Of a stretch of DNA of 64,000 nt, positions 27,386 through 35,752 are shown piece by piece. Numbering within the stretch: position 1 is the first letter of the stretch; each line of letters starts with the position of its first letter. The notes under the pieces were generated by a model. It saw only the letters and a list, made by a program, of their open reading frames with translations, did no database searches and was not told where the DNA came from. Origin of the DNA: Planctomycetota bacterium (GTDB taxonomy: Bacteria; Planctomycetota; Uabimicrobiia; Uabimicrobiales; Uabimicrobiaceae); assembly GCA_029260735.1 (NCBI GenBank), contig JAJDCR010000079.1:1-64000 (forward strand). The letters are read 5' to 3'. Both the position numbers and the translations under genes were made by a program.

Positions 27386-27769
27386 GTGAGTCAGCAAAAA
27401 CCAAAAAAAAACAAAAAAAAATCTCCAGAAGCTGCCAAAGATACTTCCTCGCCCCGGCCGCGTAAAAAATATAATCGAGGCACTGTTGCTATACCTCAAC
27501 TCCAACAAGATCAAATTTTAGAGGAAGAAACTTCAACTCCGGTAGTTAAAAATAAAAAAAATCTTAAAACTCAAGTAATTCCGGAATTACACAGAGAAGA
27601 AGTATTCGATAAAAGAGGTAGTTTAGAAAAAACAGTCATCCAAGCTCCCACAATAACTTCTCCTAAGAAAAAAGCACAGAGGCAAGAAATCATCCAAGAT
27701 TTTTATAGAGCTCTATGGATGGTAATGTTCATTTTTATTCTGTATTTTTTAGGGAAAATATTCTTTTAA
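27386..27769 (+). CDS. Small lysine-rich protein with a C-terminal membrane helix
   Basis: The 127-residue product starts with GTG at 27386 after AAGGAAG. The first hundred residues are polar and rich in Lys, Pro, Thr and Glu (KPKKNKKKSPEAAKDTSS) and probably disordered. One membrane helix (MVMFIFILYFLGKIFF) forms the C-terminus, so it is likely tail-anchored. No family recognised. The gene is 32 bases after the ABC-2 permease stop and is probably part of that operon. Confidence 0.55.
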   Translation: MSQQKPKKNKKKSPEAAKDTSSPRPRKKYNRGTVAIPQLQQDQILEEETSTPVVKNKKNLKTQVIPELHREEVFDKRGSLEKTVIQAPTITSPKKKAQRQEIIQDFYRALWMVMFIFILYFLGKIFF

Positions 27770-27803
27770 AGTCTAAGGTGTGTCTCTATTGTAAAATTAT
27801 CTT

Positions 27804-27829
27804 TCAAAAATATTCTGGGATATTTTTGA
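27804..27829 (+). terminator. AT-rich hairpin between the small protein and zinc-ribbon genes
   Basis: TCAAAAATAT (27804-27813) pairs with ATATTTTTGA (27820-27829) around a 6-base loop. It lies in the spacer before the GTG at 27846. A T-run is inside the right arm rather than after it, so terminator strength is doubtful. Confidence 0.35.
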
Positions 27830-27845
27830 TCCACAGGAAAATATT

Positions 27846-29405
27846 GTGAAAATAGTTGTAAAATGCGGATGTGGTAAAATACTGCATGTCCCTATGAAAT
27901 ATGCAGGAAAACGAGTTCGTTGTCCTAAATGTAATGAAAAATTAGTTGTACCAGGTCTTTCTTCTCCTGAAGAAGAAAAGCCATCTGTTTCTTGTCCAAC
28001 CTGTGGGTCTTATGTTAGCTCAGCGGATGAACATTGCGTTACTTGTTTAACTAACTTGAAAACCGGAGAGCTTTCGATCAATAGCGGAGAAAATATATCT
28101 TCTTCGCTTTTGGATTTAAAAAATAGTTTACAGAGCTGGAAATATCTTTTACTTCTTAGCCATATCGTTCTATTAGTCTATATTGTTTTACTCACAAATA
28201 GAGCTAAACCTGTAATTGAAGAGAGAAAAGAAGAAAATTCCAACTATCTTATTTCGTCAACTGCCTTAGAACATTTTAAGAACATTGAAAAAATGCCTGA
28301 GCAAAATGTCCGAGAAATTAACGAAAAAGCGCAAGCATTGGATACTTTTTTACGAAAATATGCTTCTGAAATTATCTTGAAGGTTATTCATGGCAAAGAA
28401 ATTTTAAAAGATAAAGAAAATTTTCGACTCTACATGGAAGGGTACGAGAAATTAACTCATGGCTCTGAAGAGGAACCTTTTCAAGAATGGCTAGCTTGGC
28501 AAAAATTAAAAGAAGAATATCCTCAATCTATTGATAGTAAATGGCAAAAACAAGTTGAAAAAATAGAAGCAAAAATGTTGGCCTCTTTTCATCTTCAAAT
28601 TTCAGAAATACATCAACTTTTAGAAGAAAAAAGGCACCAAGAGGTTCTATCTCGGGTTACTCCCACAATATTGCGTTTTCTTATCTTAATTCGGCACCCC
28701 AGTTTACCAGAAGATTTTTCCAAAGCATGGCCTGAGTTATTAAATTTATACCAAAATATGGAAGATTTTCCTCGTATAAATAGTATAGTCGATCCAGGAT
28801 CAGACCACTATCAGCTAGAACTTTACCGAGAAAACTTCCAAAAGTTTCTCAAGCGCTTTTACGGACTTATGTACAAACGAGAATACGACCAAGCACAGAA
28901 AAAACTGGAAGAGTTTTGGAATTTAGTGAATAGCCTAGAAAAATTAAATCCTGACGACGAACTGTTAGTTGTTATCCGAGATAAACTAGAGGATGTTAGA
29001 TTTGTTAAGCGTTTCTTTGACCAAGCAAATGAAGGGGCAAAACTAAGTGTAGGAGCCTATAAACCACTTTTCCCTCGTAATGGAAAAGTTATTTTAGGCC
29101 AAATTGCCAATTACATTTTGGGTGTTTTTGTTATCCAGACAGAGAAAGGACAACAAAAGCGAATTCCTCTTAAAGAACTGAGAGCAGAGGATTTATTTTT
29201 CTTCGCTTTGAAAGCAAAAAAAAATAAATTTGTCTACCAAGATGCGGGCGTTTTTTTTGGTTATGAAAGAGATTTTTCTCTGGCCGAAAAAGCATTCAAT
29301 GAAGCTCTTATTTACGGAGCTGATAAGAAAAAAATCAACCGCTACTTGAACTGGATAGAAAAGTGTAAAAAAGCATTTAGAACAAATTCGAAGAAAGGTG
29401 AGTAG
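27846..29405 (+). CDS. Zinc-ribbon single-pass membrane protein, paralogue A
   Basis: The 519-residue protein begins with GTG at 27846. Two zinc ribbons precede the membrane helix: C7/C9/C26/C29 and C50/C53/C64/C67. The helix at about 96-116 (WKYLLLLSHIVLLVYIVL) is followed by a large helical domain with an EKMPEQNVREI motif, and the C-terminal part resembles TPR repeats (FSLAEKAFNEALIYGADKKK). The architecture of MKIVVKCGCGKILHVPMKYAGK-type zinc ribbon plus helix is common in Planctomycetota. The next gene (29516) is a paralogue: both have the MPE motif and a region with glycine and lysine near residues 370-410, so they arose by duplication. Confidence 0.7.
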   Translation: MKIVVKCGCGKILHVPMKYAGKRVRCPKCNEKLVVPGLSSPEEEKPSVSCPTCGSYVSSADEHCVTCLTNLKTGELSINSGENISSSLLDLKNSLQSWKYLLLLSHIVLLVYIVLLTNRAKPVIEERKEENSNYLISSTALEHFKNIEKMPEQNVREINEKAQALDTFLRKYASEIILKVIHGKEILKDKENFRLYMEGYEKLTHGSEEEPFQEWLAWQKLKEEYPQSIDSKWQKQVEKIEAKMLASFHLQISEIHQLLEEKRHQEVLSRVTPTILRFLILIRHPSLPEDFSKAWPELLNLYQNMEDFPRINSIVDPGSDHYQLELYRENFQKFLKRFYGLMYKREYDQAQKKLEEFWNLVNSLEKLNPDDELLVVIRDKLEDVRFVKRFFDQANEGAKLSVGAYKPLFPRNGKVILGQIANYILGVFVIQTEKGQQKRIPLKELRAEDLFFFALKAKKNKFVYQDAGVFFGYERDFSLAEKAFNEALIYGADKKKINRYLNWIEKCKKAFRTNSKKGE

Positions 29406-29418
29406 GATATTTGTGTTT

Positions 29419-29470
29419 TGTTCAATAGCATTGTTTAATAGTATTGTTCAATAGTATTGTTCAACAGTAA
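29419..29470. repeat. Four tandem 13-bp repeats (TGTTCAATAGTAT type)
   Basis: Four near-identical 13-base units (29419-29431, 29432-29444, 29445-29457, 29458-29470) fill the spacer between the two zinc-ribbon genes. The last unit differs at two or three positions. Confidence 0.9.
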
Positions 29471-29515
29471 GAGATCCTACATTTTGGTGCGAATAATTAA
29501 AACAGAGGATTTGAT

Positions 29516-31528
29516 ATGTCATACTCTATAAAGATAAAATGTGTTTGCGGTAGTGCCGTACTGAAAGTCCCGGAAAAATATGCTGGAAAAAAAGGACGAT
29601 GCCCCAACTGTGGCAAAAAAATGGCGATTCCTTCTCTTGATGAAATTCAAAAGAAGTTAGACAAAGAAAAAAATGAAGGAATTCTTGCCCTAGAAGCTTC
29701 TTCATCCAGCAATGATAAGGAACCTTTAAGAACCTTTAGTGAATGGGATTTACAAGAAAAAGAACTTCTTCATCCTAGCCACAAGAAATTGCAATACATT
29801 AGCATGGTTCTGGCAGCAGCTTTATTGATAACGATTGTTTATATTATGCTACCTCCCAAAAATGAAGGTGAAAATTCGGAACAACAAAATGTAAGTTCTG
29901 ATCGAGAGATGGGAGCAGAGCACATGTTTTCTCTCGCGAGCATTGAAAGCATGCCCGAAAATAGCTTAGGGGCTGTAGAAAAAAAATCCAAAGCTTTTGA
30001 AAAAGCCCTTAATCATCAAAGCAACCAAGGTTTTCTCAAAAAATATCTTCAGTTGCAGAGACAAAAAGAAGAACTAAAAGCTAAAACGGCTTATGAGAAG
30101 CTGGCCCAAGATGATCCGATTATATATTGGAATAATCTTCAGCAATGGGAAGCTAAGTTTGGACGAAGTGAATATGCCATCAAAAATGGAAGCAAAGCAA
30201 AAAAAGAAGCTCTGGAGAACCTTAAGAAACTATTAGTTTCAGAACAAAATAAAGTTCAAGAAATTATTGGAAAAGGTGATATGCCAGGAGCTTTGAGAGA
30301 GATGTTTGCCTTTTCGGAACGTCTCAACGCACAGGCTTTTCCGTCGGCTGAAGCGGAAATAAAATCATACAACTCTTTAGGTCTTGACATGATCCGAGTT
30401 ATCGACCAAAGACTAGGTCTTTCCAAAAAAGAAGAAGACGAGGAAATGGAATCAGAAAAGCTGGATATGATCAAGCAAAATCTGAACGACTTCCTTGTCA
30501 CCTACCGGGAAAACGTTCGAAAATGGAAATTTGAAGAAAATTTAGCAGAGATAACTCCTCTAGTTGAGCAAGCTAAAAATTTCCAAGAAAAAAACCCTGA
30601 CGACGCTGATTTTATTCATGTAAACAGCTTATACCAAGAAGCTAAAGCCCTCGCCCGTCTTAACGAACGAGTTATAGAAGGTATAAACAATGATGTTGGT
30701 CGTAAAACGGTTCTCTTTCTCAAAGGAAGAGGTGTCGAGGCCGGCCTCATCGATGGTTTCAAAAACGATAAAATTTGGTTAAAAAATCCTGATACCGACG
30801 AAGCTCGTCCTATTGAGCTGACTCGGTTAAAATCTTCTAGCTATTTAGGTCTAGCTGCTCCCAAAGAGAGTTTTGATCCTGTAGTTCATACAGGAATTGC
30901 TCATTTCTACAAAAGCCTAGGAGATCCTTACTCTTCTAAAAAAGCAGCCGTAAGATCGATATCTTTAGGAGCCAACGCGGATGAAATGACGGCTCTTTTA
31001 GCATGGGCGGAAGGGGATATTGTCGAAAGAAATGCTCGCCTGGCTGCGCTTCAAGCGAAAAACCAGGAAGAGGAAGACGAAGAAAACCAAGATAAGATCG
31101 ATAAGACCACAAAGTCTATTCGTTCCAAAGGGGAAGCTATCCTAAAAAATCTTCTCAAGGATTATAAACGAGGCTACAACATTCGAGTTCTCGAATACCT
31201 GGACGAACTTCGTAAGACTATTCCTCGAAACGAAATAATCAAGTTGAGTGCCTTGTGTGGTAAACAAGAAGGGCTAGAGCTTGATAGTATAGCTTCAACT
31301 GTCTACAACGATTGCGATTCTTGTGGACATGATGGATCATTCGTTTGTCCTAATTGCGCAGGAACAGGAATTCTTACTGATAGCCGTCAATTAAACAAAG
31401 AGACAAAAACAACGACAAAACGTTGCCCTGTTTGTAAGGGAGAAAAAGTCGTTCGTTGCATCAACTGCAAGAAAAAGCGAGACAATCGTAGTTATGAGTT
31501 GATTTTCGAATTCTTTGACGACCTATAA
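29516..31528 (+). CDS. Zinc-ribbon membrane protein with C-terminal DnaJ-like cysteine motifs, paralogue B
   Basis: The 670-residue product begins with a zinc ribbon (C9/C11, C29/C32; KYAGKKGRCPNCGKK), then a membrane helix at about 90-110 (LQYISMVLAAALLITIVYIM), long helical regions with charged coiled coil (30421-30640), and a C-terminal DnaJ-like zinc-binding region: CDSCGHDG, CPNCAGTG, CPVCKGEK and CINCKKKR. It shares with the previous gene the MPE motif (IESMPENSLGAVEKK) and a TPR-like segment near residue 460-490. The DnaJ-like cysteines suggest a redox or chaperone-related role, as in DnaJ's central domain, but no J-domain is present. It may bind unfolded proteins or RNA at the membrane; this is inference. 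Confidence 0.7.
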   Translation: MSYSIKIKCVCGSAVLKVPEKYAGKKGRCPNCGKKMAIPSLDEIQKKLDKEKNEGILALEASSSSNDKEPLRTFSEWDLQEKELLHPSHKKLQYISMVLAAALLITIVYIMLPPKNEGENSEQQNVSSDREMGAEHMFSLASIESMPENSLGAVEKKSKAFEKALNHQSNQGFLKKYLQLQRQKEELKAKTAYEKLAQDDPIIYWNNLQQWEAKFGRSEYAIKNGSKAKKEALENLKKLLVSEQNKVQEIIGKGDMPGALREMFAFSERLNAQAFPSAEAEIKSYNSLGLDMIRVIDQRLGLSKKEEDEEMESEKLDMIKQNLNDFLVTYRENVRKWKFEENLAEITPLVEQAKNFQEKNPDDADFIHVNSLYQEAKALARLNERVIEGINNDVGRKTVLFLKGRGVEAGLIDGFKNDKIWLKNPDTDEARPIELTRLKSSSYLGLAAPKESFDPVVHTGIAHFYKSLGDPYSSKKAAVRSISLGANADEMTALLAWAEGDIVERNARLAALQAKNQEEEDEENQDKIDKTTKSIRSKGEAILKNLLKDYKRGYNIRVLEYLDELRKTIPRNEIIKLSALCGKQEGLELDSIASTVYNDCDSCGHDGSFVCPNCAGTGILTDSRQLNKETKTTTKRCPVCKGEKVVRCINCKKKRDNRSYELIFEFFDDL

Positions 31529-31549
31529 GGTTTTTTTAGTTTAGCAATG

Positions 31550-31590
31550 TTTGTCTAAAACCTTGCATATGCTTAAAGGTTTTAGACAAA
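31550..31590. terminator. Perfect 15-bp hairpin after the zinc-ribbon paralogue B gene
   Basis: TTTGTCTAAAACCTT (31550-31564) pairs perfectly with AAGGTTTTAGACAAA (31576-31590) around an 11-base loop. It lies between convergent genes. No adjacent T-run follows, so it may stabilise mRNA ends or act weakly as a terminator. Two copies of a dispersed repeat follow (31604-31620 and 31634-31665). Confidence 0.5.
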
Positions 31591-31603
31591 CTCATTCAAA
31601 AGC

Positions 31604-31665
31604 GGTTTCAGATAAGCCTTACCCTCCCCAAAACATGGTGCTTAGAACAGTTTCAGATAAGCCTT
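31604..31665. repeat. Dispersed repeat motif GTTTCAGATAAGCCTT, two adjacent copies
   Basis: GGTTTCAGATAAGCCTT occurs at 31604-31620 and, as part of a longer copy GTGCTTAGAACAGTTTCAG, at 31634-31665. A related copy (GTGCTTAAACAGTTTTCGAA) is at 44256-44287 inside the MITE-like element. Confidence 0.75.
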
Positions 31666-31694
31666 GTCAAAACGGTTAAGAATTAGTGTTTACC

Positions 31695-32993
31695 TCAAGA
31701 CTCAGTGTCTGGAACTGTGTCCTCAGACTCAGTGTCTGGCACTGTGCTCCAACCTTCGTCATCGTTGCTTAGATCTTCGTCTTGGGCATTCTCCCCTGCG
31801 CTGTACACTTTCCATCCAGCCTCACTTTTACTCCACAGATATTCATTTCCAAATGGATCTTTCGAAGAAACTCCTGCTTGTTGAGCTAAACCGGCAAGGT
31901 CTTGAGGAAGTTCTCCTCCATTTTGCTGCAATTCCCAAATTTTTAAGGCTAAGAGAAAAGTCTCTCGTTTAGCAGTTGAGTTCATTCCCTCTAAATAAAA
32001 TCGAGAGAAAGAAGAGATACTCATTTTAGTTAAATTAGCATACCAAGGAAGATCATTTACTTTAGCTTCTATCTTTTTTAAATGAAGAAGACCTTCTTTC
32101 CAACTCATAGAGGAGATTTCAGTAATTTCACGGGTCATGTGAATATAGCTGAGCATGTCCATTTTTAGAAAAGGTTGTGTCATCGCATGAGGTAGATAAT
32201 AAAAACCTCCCATTTCCTTAACATCATCAGATCTTGCTCCTTTTGATATTTGAACAAAGAAATTAAGCCCCATGATTTTTTCGGCATAGAGAGCTTGGTA
32301 TAAGCGCTCTTTCCAATCTTTCTCAAAAAGAGGGGACAAGATCTCTCTTATTTCAGGAATAAGATGAGGATGTTTTTGGACAAGAGAAAAAAGCCCCTGG
32401 AGTAAGCGTTTGTCTGATAGATTTTCAAAGAGAGCCGAGAGCATGATTTTTTCTTGGTGAATAGAGTTTCCTAAAGTGACGCAAGCGCGGAGTAAACTCA
32501 GGGCTTTTTTGTATTCCTTTGCCTCTATCCAAAGACAAACTTGCACAGAGGCAAGGGTGGAGATTTGATTGATGGGGGTAAGGTGAGGAAAATCCATTTC
32601 GACTCCCTTTTCCCAATTTAGAGGGTAAACGCAAACTGAACCAGTAGGAACTTGCTCTAATAATTGATAGACCTTTTCATTTTCCTCTATTTTTGTCTTA
32701 AGTTCAGCCTGTATTTCCATGGGAATTTTTTTATAGAGAAGCCGGGCCTTTTCGCAGGTATCATTAATATCTTCCGGAAGAAGCTTAAAAGCTTGTTCAT
32801 AAGTAGAAGCAACGTTTGTTTCGTTTTCAGGTATCGCAATAGCCAAATGAGTGAGTAAGTCAGAGCTTTTTCCCGTCATCTTGATTTCAGCCAAGGCTTT
32901 ATCTAACCTAGATGATACTTCGTAGCTAAACCAAGAATAACCTAATATAATTAAAACTAGTATTGCTAAGCCCCACTGTGAGAATTTTTTCAT
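31695..32993 (-). CDS. Membrane-anchored protein with GspG-like C-terminal tail
   Basis: The 432-residue protein has an N-terminal membrane helix (about 7-25; WGLAILVLIILGYSWF) and a large helical body. The segment DPFGNEYLWSKSEAGWKVYS near residue 380 strongly resembles the C-terminal end of type II pseudopilins (GspG), but the N-terminal part lacks a prepilin cleavage motif. The last 16 residues contain TVPDTES twice. Similar proteins of unknown function are common in planctomycete-like genomes. It shares no operon with neighbours: the upstream gene starts after a spacer and a hairpin. Confidence 0.6.
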   Translation of the reverse strand: MKKFSQWGLAILVLIILGYSWFSYEVSSRLDKALAEIKMTGKSSDLLTHLAIAIPENETNVASTYEQAFKLLPEDINDTCEKARLLYKKIPMEIQAELKTKIEENEKVYQLLEQVPTGSVCVYPLNWEKGVEMDFPHLTPINQISTLASVQVCLWIEAKEYKKALSLLRACVTLGNSIHQEKIMLSALFENLSDKRLLQGLFSLVQKHPHLIPEIREILSPLFEKDWKERLYQALYAEKIMGLNFFVQISKGARSDDVKEMGGFYYLPHAMTQPFLKMDMLSYIHMTREITEISSMSWKEGLLHLKKIEAKVNDLPWYANLTKMSISSFSRFYLEGMNSTAKRETFLLALKIWELQQNGGELPQDLAGLAQQAGVSSKDPFGNEYLWSKSEAGWKVYSAGENAQDEDLSNDDEGWSTVPDTESEDTVPDTES

Positions 32994-33140
32994 CTTGTTT
33001 TCCTTACTTCAATGAAAGATAACTTTAGATTCATCGCCAAAGATAACTATATGTAAGTTAAAGAGAATATATTTTGTTTAAATCCCTTCTCTTTTGAGAT
33101 GACTAGGATCAGAGTAAAAAATCGAATAACACCGCATTCG

Positions 33141-33170
33141 TTGAGCTACCAAATGCTTTTGGTAGCTCAA
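33141..33170 (-). terminator. Hairpin directly after the pentapeptide-repeat gene
   Basis: TTGAGCTACCAAA (33141-33153) and TTTGGTAGCTCAA (33158-33170) form a 13-bp perfect stem with a four-base loop, starting one base beyond the stop codon at 33172. No T-run follows on the minus strand, so it could stabilise the 3' end rather than terminate. Nothing else is seen in 32994-33140. Confidence 0.45.
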
Positions 33171-33171
33171 A

Positions 33172-34098
33172 CTAATCTAAGTCTGAGCTCACCCAGCGCC
33201 CCGTCCATTCAGCCTTATCATCAAGCTCCTTAACCATATCTTCACTCCACCAATCCATTAATTCGGGTTTCTCTTTCTTTACTTGAATAAGAAAATTGGC
33301 TGAAAGGTAGCGTATTCCTTCGATGCTTTTACAAAGTAGGATCTGTTGAACTGTGATATAAGGCTTCCCGATAATATCTCGCTGACCTTCTATATTCAGT
33401 AAGCTTGCTCCCGCCAAATTTGCTTCTCGAAAATAGACTTGCTGAAGATTAACTTCTTCTAGTTGAGCCCCTTGCAGGTTGGCTTCCTGTAAATTAGCTG
33501 ATTCCAGTCTACATTTTTGCATTTGAGCTCCTTGGAGATTGGCTTCTTGCAAATTGGCTGCTTGGAGATGAGCTCCTTGCAGGTTAGTGTTTTCAAGGTT
33601 GGCTTGGAGTAAATTGGCGTGCCGAAGAATGGCTTCTTTTAGATTTGCCCCTTTCAGCTGAGCTCCTTGAAGATTGGCCTCTAAAAGAATCGCTTTTTCT
33701 AGATTCGCATAGTTCAGATTAGCATTGGTAAGATTAGCCTTTTCTAGCCAAGAACGAAAGAGGTTACTGTTCTCTAAGTGAGCATTTTCGAGTTCAGCTT
33801 TCTCGAAGGGAACCCCTTGAAGATTAGCTCCTCTAAAACGAGCGTTGGTTAAAACACAACTACGAAAATTGAAATTTGCTAGATCCAAATTTTCTAACCT
33901 GAGACCAGGAAAATTTTTTTTTCCCTGCTTCTTAAGAAATCTAAAGGCCTCTACCCGCGCCGATAGATTCTTTTCAGAATCATAGAGAGTAGCGTAGTAG
34001 GGGTCAAGATCAAGACCATAATAAAAATTATAAACAAAAAAAACTACAGGGAAGCTAAGAAAAACGAAAACAAACAACAGGATCTTATTTTTGGACAA
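33172..34098 (-). CDS. Pentapeptide-repeat protein with N-terminal membrane anchor
   Basis: The 308-residue product has a hydrophobic N-terminus (ILLFVFVFLSFPVVFFVYNF) and from about residue 63 to 230 a run of A(N/D)LxxA/xNLxxA pentapeptides that fold into a right-handed quadrilateral beta-helix (ANLQEANLQGAQLEEVNLQQ). A short C-terminal tail has a Trp-rich segment. Pentapeptide-repeat proteins can mimic DNA or serve as scaffolds; the function here is unknown. Confidence 0.8.
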   Translation of the reverse strand: MSKNKILLFVFVFLSFPVVFFVYNFYYGLDLDPYYATLYDSEKNLSARVEAFRFLKKQGKKNFPGLRLENLDLANFNFRSCVLTNARFRGANLQGVPFEKAELENAHLENSNLFRSWLEKANLTNANLNYANLEKAILLEANLQGAQLKGANLKEAILRHANLLQANLENTNLQGAHLQAANLQEANLQGAQMQKCRLESANLQEANLQGAQLEEVNLQQVYFREANLAGASLLNIEGQRDIIGKPYITVQQILLCKSIEGIRYLSANFLIQVKKEKPELMDWWSEDMVKELDDKAEWTGRWVSSDLD

Positions 34099-34192
34099 TA
34101 GAAAAACTCCTGTAAATTAAAACTAGGGCAATCTGACTCAACGAGAAAAATATCTGTTTAAACCATAATGTGCTCGGCTCATCAAAATAATT

Positions 34193-35506
34193 TTAGCGAT
34201 AGCGCCAAATTGTCATGCCAAAGTTATTTTCGAAGTTAAAGCTCCATCCTCCCACAACAATGCGGTCTTGTCGGTCAATGGCAACACAGCTTCCTAAATC
34301 ATGTCGTTTTCCACCTGCAGTGCTATCAAAAGAGATCCAACCTTTGCCATTTAAGCTAGCATCCAGAGTTCCATCAGAACGGTAGCGCCAAATGGTCATG
34401 TCTAGGTTATCTTGAGGATTTGTGCTATGCCCTACAACAATAATTCGATCTAGGCTATCTATGGCAATAGCTCGAGCAGTGTCGTAGCCTTTTCCTTTGG
34501 CAGCGCTTCCGTGGGAAACCCAGCCTTTTTCTCCGAGAGTTTTATCTAAAGATCCATCCTCTTGGCAACGCCACAGAGCCATATCACTGTCGTGGTCAAA
34601 TTTTTTGCAGCGACCGGCAACAAGGAGTTTTCCTTTTTTGTCAATGGCGAGGGCTTTTCCTGTGTCGACGTAATCCTCTAAGGCAATGGTGTTATGAACA
34701 ACCCAGCCTTTTTCGGCAAGACTAAAGTCAGGAGAACCGTCTTCTAAGTAGCGCCAAATAGCCATACCGTAGGGGTTCATACTTTTTCCAGCCACGACTA
34801 TCCTGTTCTCGGAGTCAAGACGAACAGCATAGCCCCAATCCCAATCATTTCCTTGAACAATCCAACCTTGTTGAGCTAAACTGCGATCCAAAATTCCTTC
34901 CGAAGTATAGCGCCAAACTACCATTTCCGATTGAGGAGGGAAACCAGGAGCATAGCTTTCTCCGGTAACGACAATTCTATTGTAGGTGTCTATGATGAGA
35001 GCATAACCGTAGTCGTGTGACTCTCCTCCCGCCGCGCTGTGGTGAAGAGCAAAACCTTTTTCAGCAAAACTTTTGTCCAGTGAGCCATTTGCAAGATAAC
35101 GCCAAATGACCATATCGTCGTTGTTTCGCTCATTTCGGCTTCTTCCGACCACGACTATACGGCCTTCCTTGTCTATAGCAATGGCTTTTCCTTCGTCGTC
35201 GCTTTGACCACCTGCCGCATTACTATGAACAACAAATCCTTTTCCGGCAAAGCTTCTATCCAGAGAACCATTTTCAAGATAGCGCCAAACGACCATATCA
35301 ATATTGCCTTCAGTGTTTCTACTGAATCCAGTGGTTAAAATACGGCCTTGAGAGTCAATAGCGATCCCTTGAGCAAAATCATGCCCTTCTCCCCCCGCAG
35401 CATTTTCATGAATAACAAATCCTTTTCCATTAAAAGATGGATCTAGCTGTGCTTCTATGTTTAAAAAAAATAAGCTCAAAACAATGCCGATAAAAAATAC
35501 TTTCAT
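34193..35506 (-). CDS. Secreted delta-60 repeat protein (beta-propeller-like)
   Basis: The 437-residue protein has a signal peptide (MKVFFIGIVLSLFFLNIEAQ) and seven delta-60-type repeats of about 55-60 residues, each with LDxSFxxKGF or KGW, a D-rich turn, and IAIDxxGRIVVxGxS. The motif MVVWRYLENGSLDRSF recurs. Such proteins are secreted or surface-exposed; function unknown. Its ATG at 35506 lies about 250 bases from the divergent SGNH gene start at 35753. Confidence 0.82.
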   Translation of the reverse strand: MKVFFIGIVLSLFFLNIEAQLDPSFNGKGFVIHENAAGGEGHDFAQGIAIDSQGRILTTGFSRNTEGNIDMVVWRYLENGSLDRSFAGKGFVVHSNAAGGQSDDEGKAIAIDKEGRIVVVGRSRNERNNDDMVIWRYLANGSLDKSFAEKGFALHHSAAGGESHDYGYALIIDTYNRIVVTGESYAPGFPPQSEMVVWRYTSEGILDRSLAQQGWIVQGNDWDWGYAVRLDSENRIVVAGKSMNPYGMAIWRYLEDGSPDFSLAEKGWVVHNTIALEDYVDTGKALAIDKKGKLLVAGRCKKFDHDSDMALWRCQEDGSLDKTLGEKGWVSHGSAAKGKGYDTARAIAIDSLDRIIVVGHSTNPQDNLDMTIWRYRSDGTLDASLNGKGWISFDSTAGGKRHDLGSCVAIDRQDRIVVGGWSFNFENNFGMTIWRYR

Positions 35507-35752
35507 TTTCGTGCACCTTCTCTTTTTGAAAATGGAACTAAAGTATAAAGTAATCTAATTGACAATATATCTTCTCTTCTAATAAAAATCAATGAAAGAA
35601 TAGCTCTAGTTGTTAGCCTTTGCGGCACTTGTTTTAGAACTCTGTCATTTTGAGTAATTTCAAAAATTCCTTTGAAATATATAGCGAGAGTTGATATTTT
35701 ATTGTTCCCAGAAGAAATCACCTTCTAAAAAATTTTTATACAGGAGATTGGT

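Noticed and set aside
31634-31665. CRISPR array near the dispersed motif
   Set aside because: Only two near copies with no regular spacers and no cas genes.
35559-35585. Plus-strand TTGACA with a TAATAA 15 bases later before the SGNH gene
   Set aside because: Spacing of 15 is short and the element lies far from the start at 35753, so I do not list it as a promoter.
35503-35721. 72-codon minus-strand frame upstream of the delta-60 gene
   Set aside because: No recognisable domain, no ribosome site and atypical composition; it overlaps the promoter region of a divergent pair.
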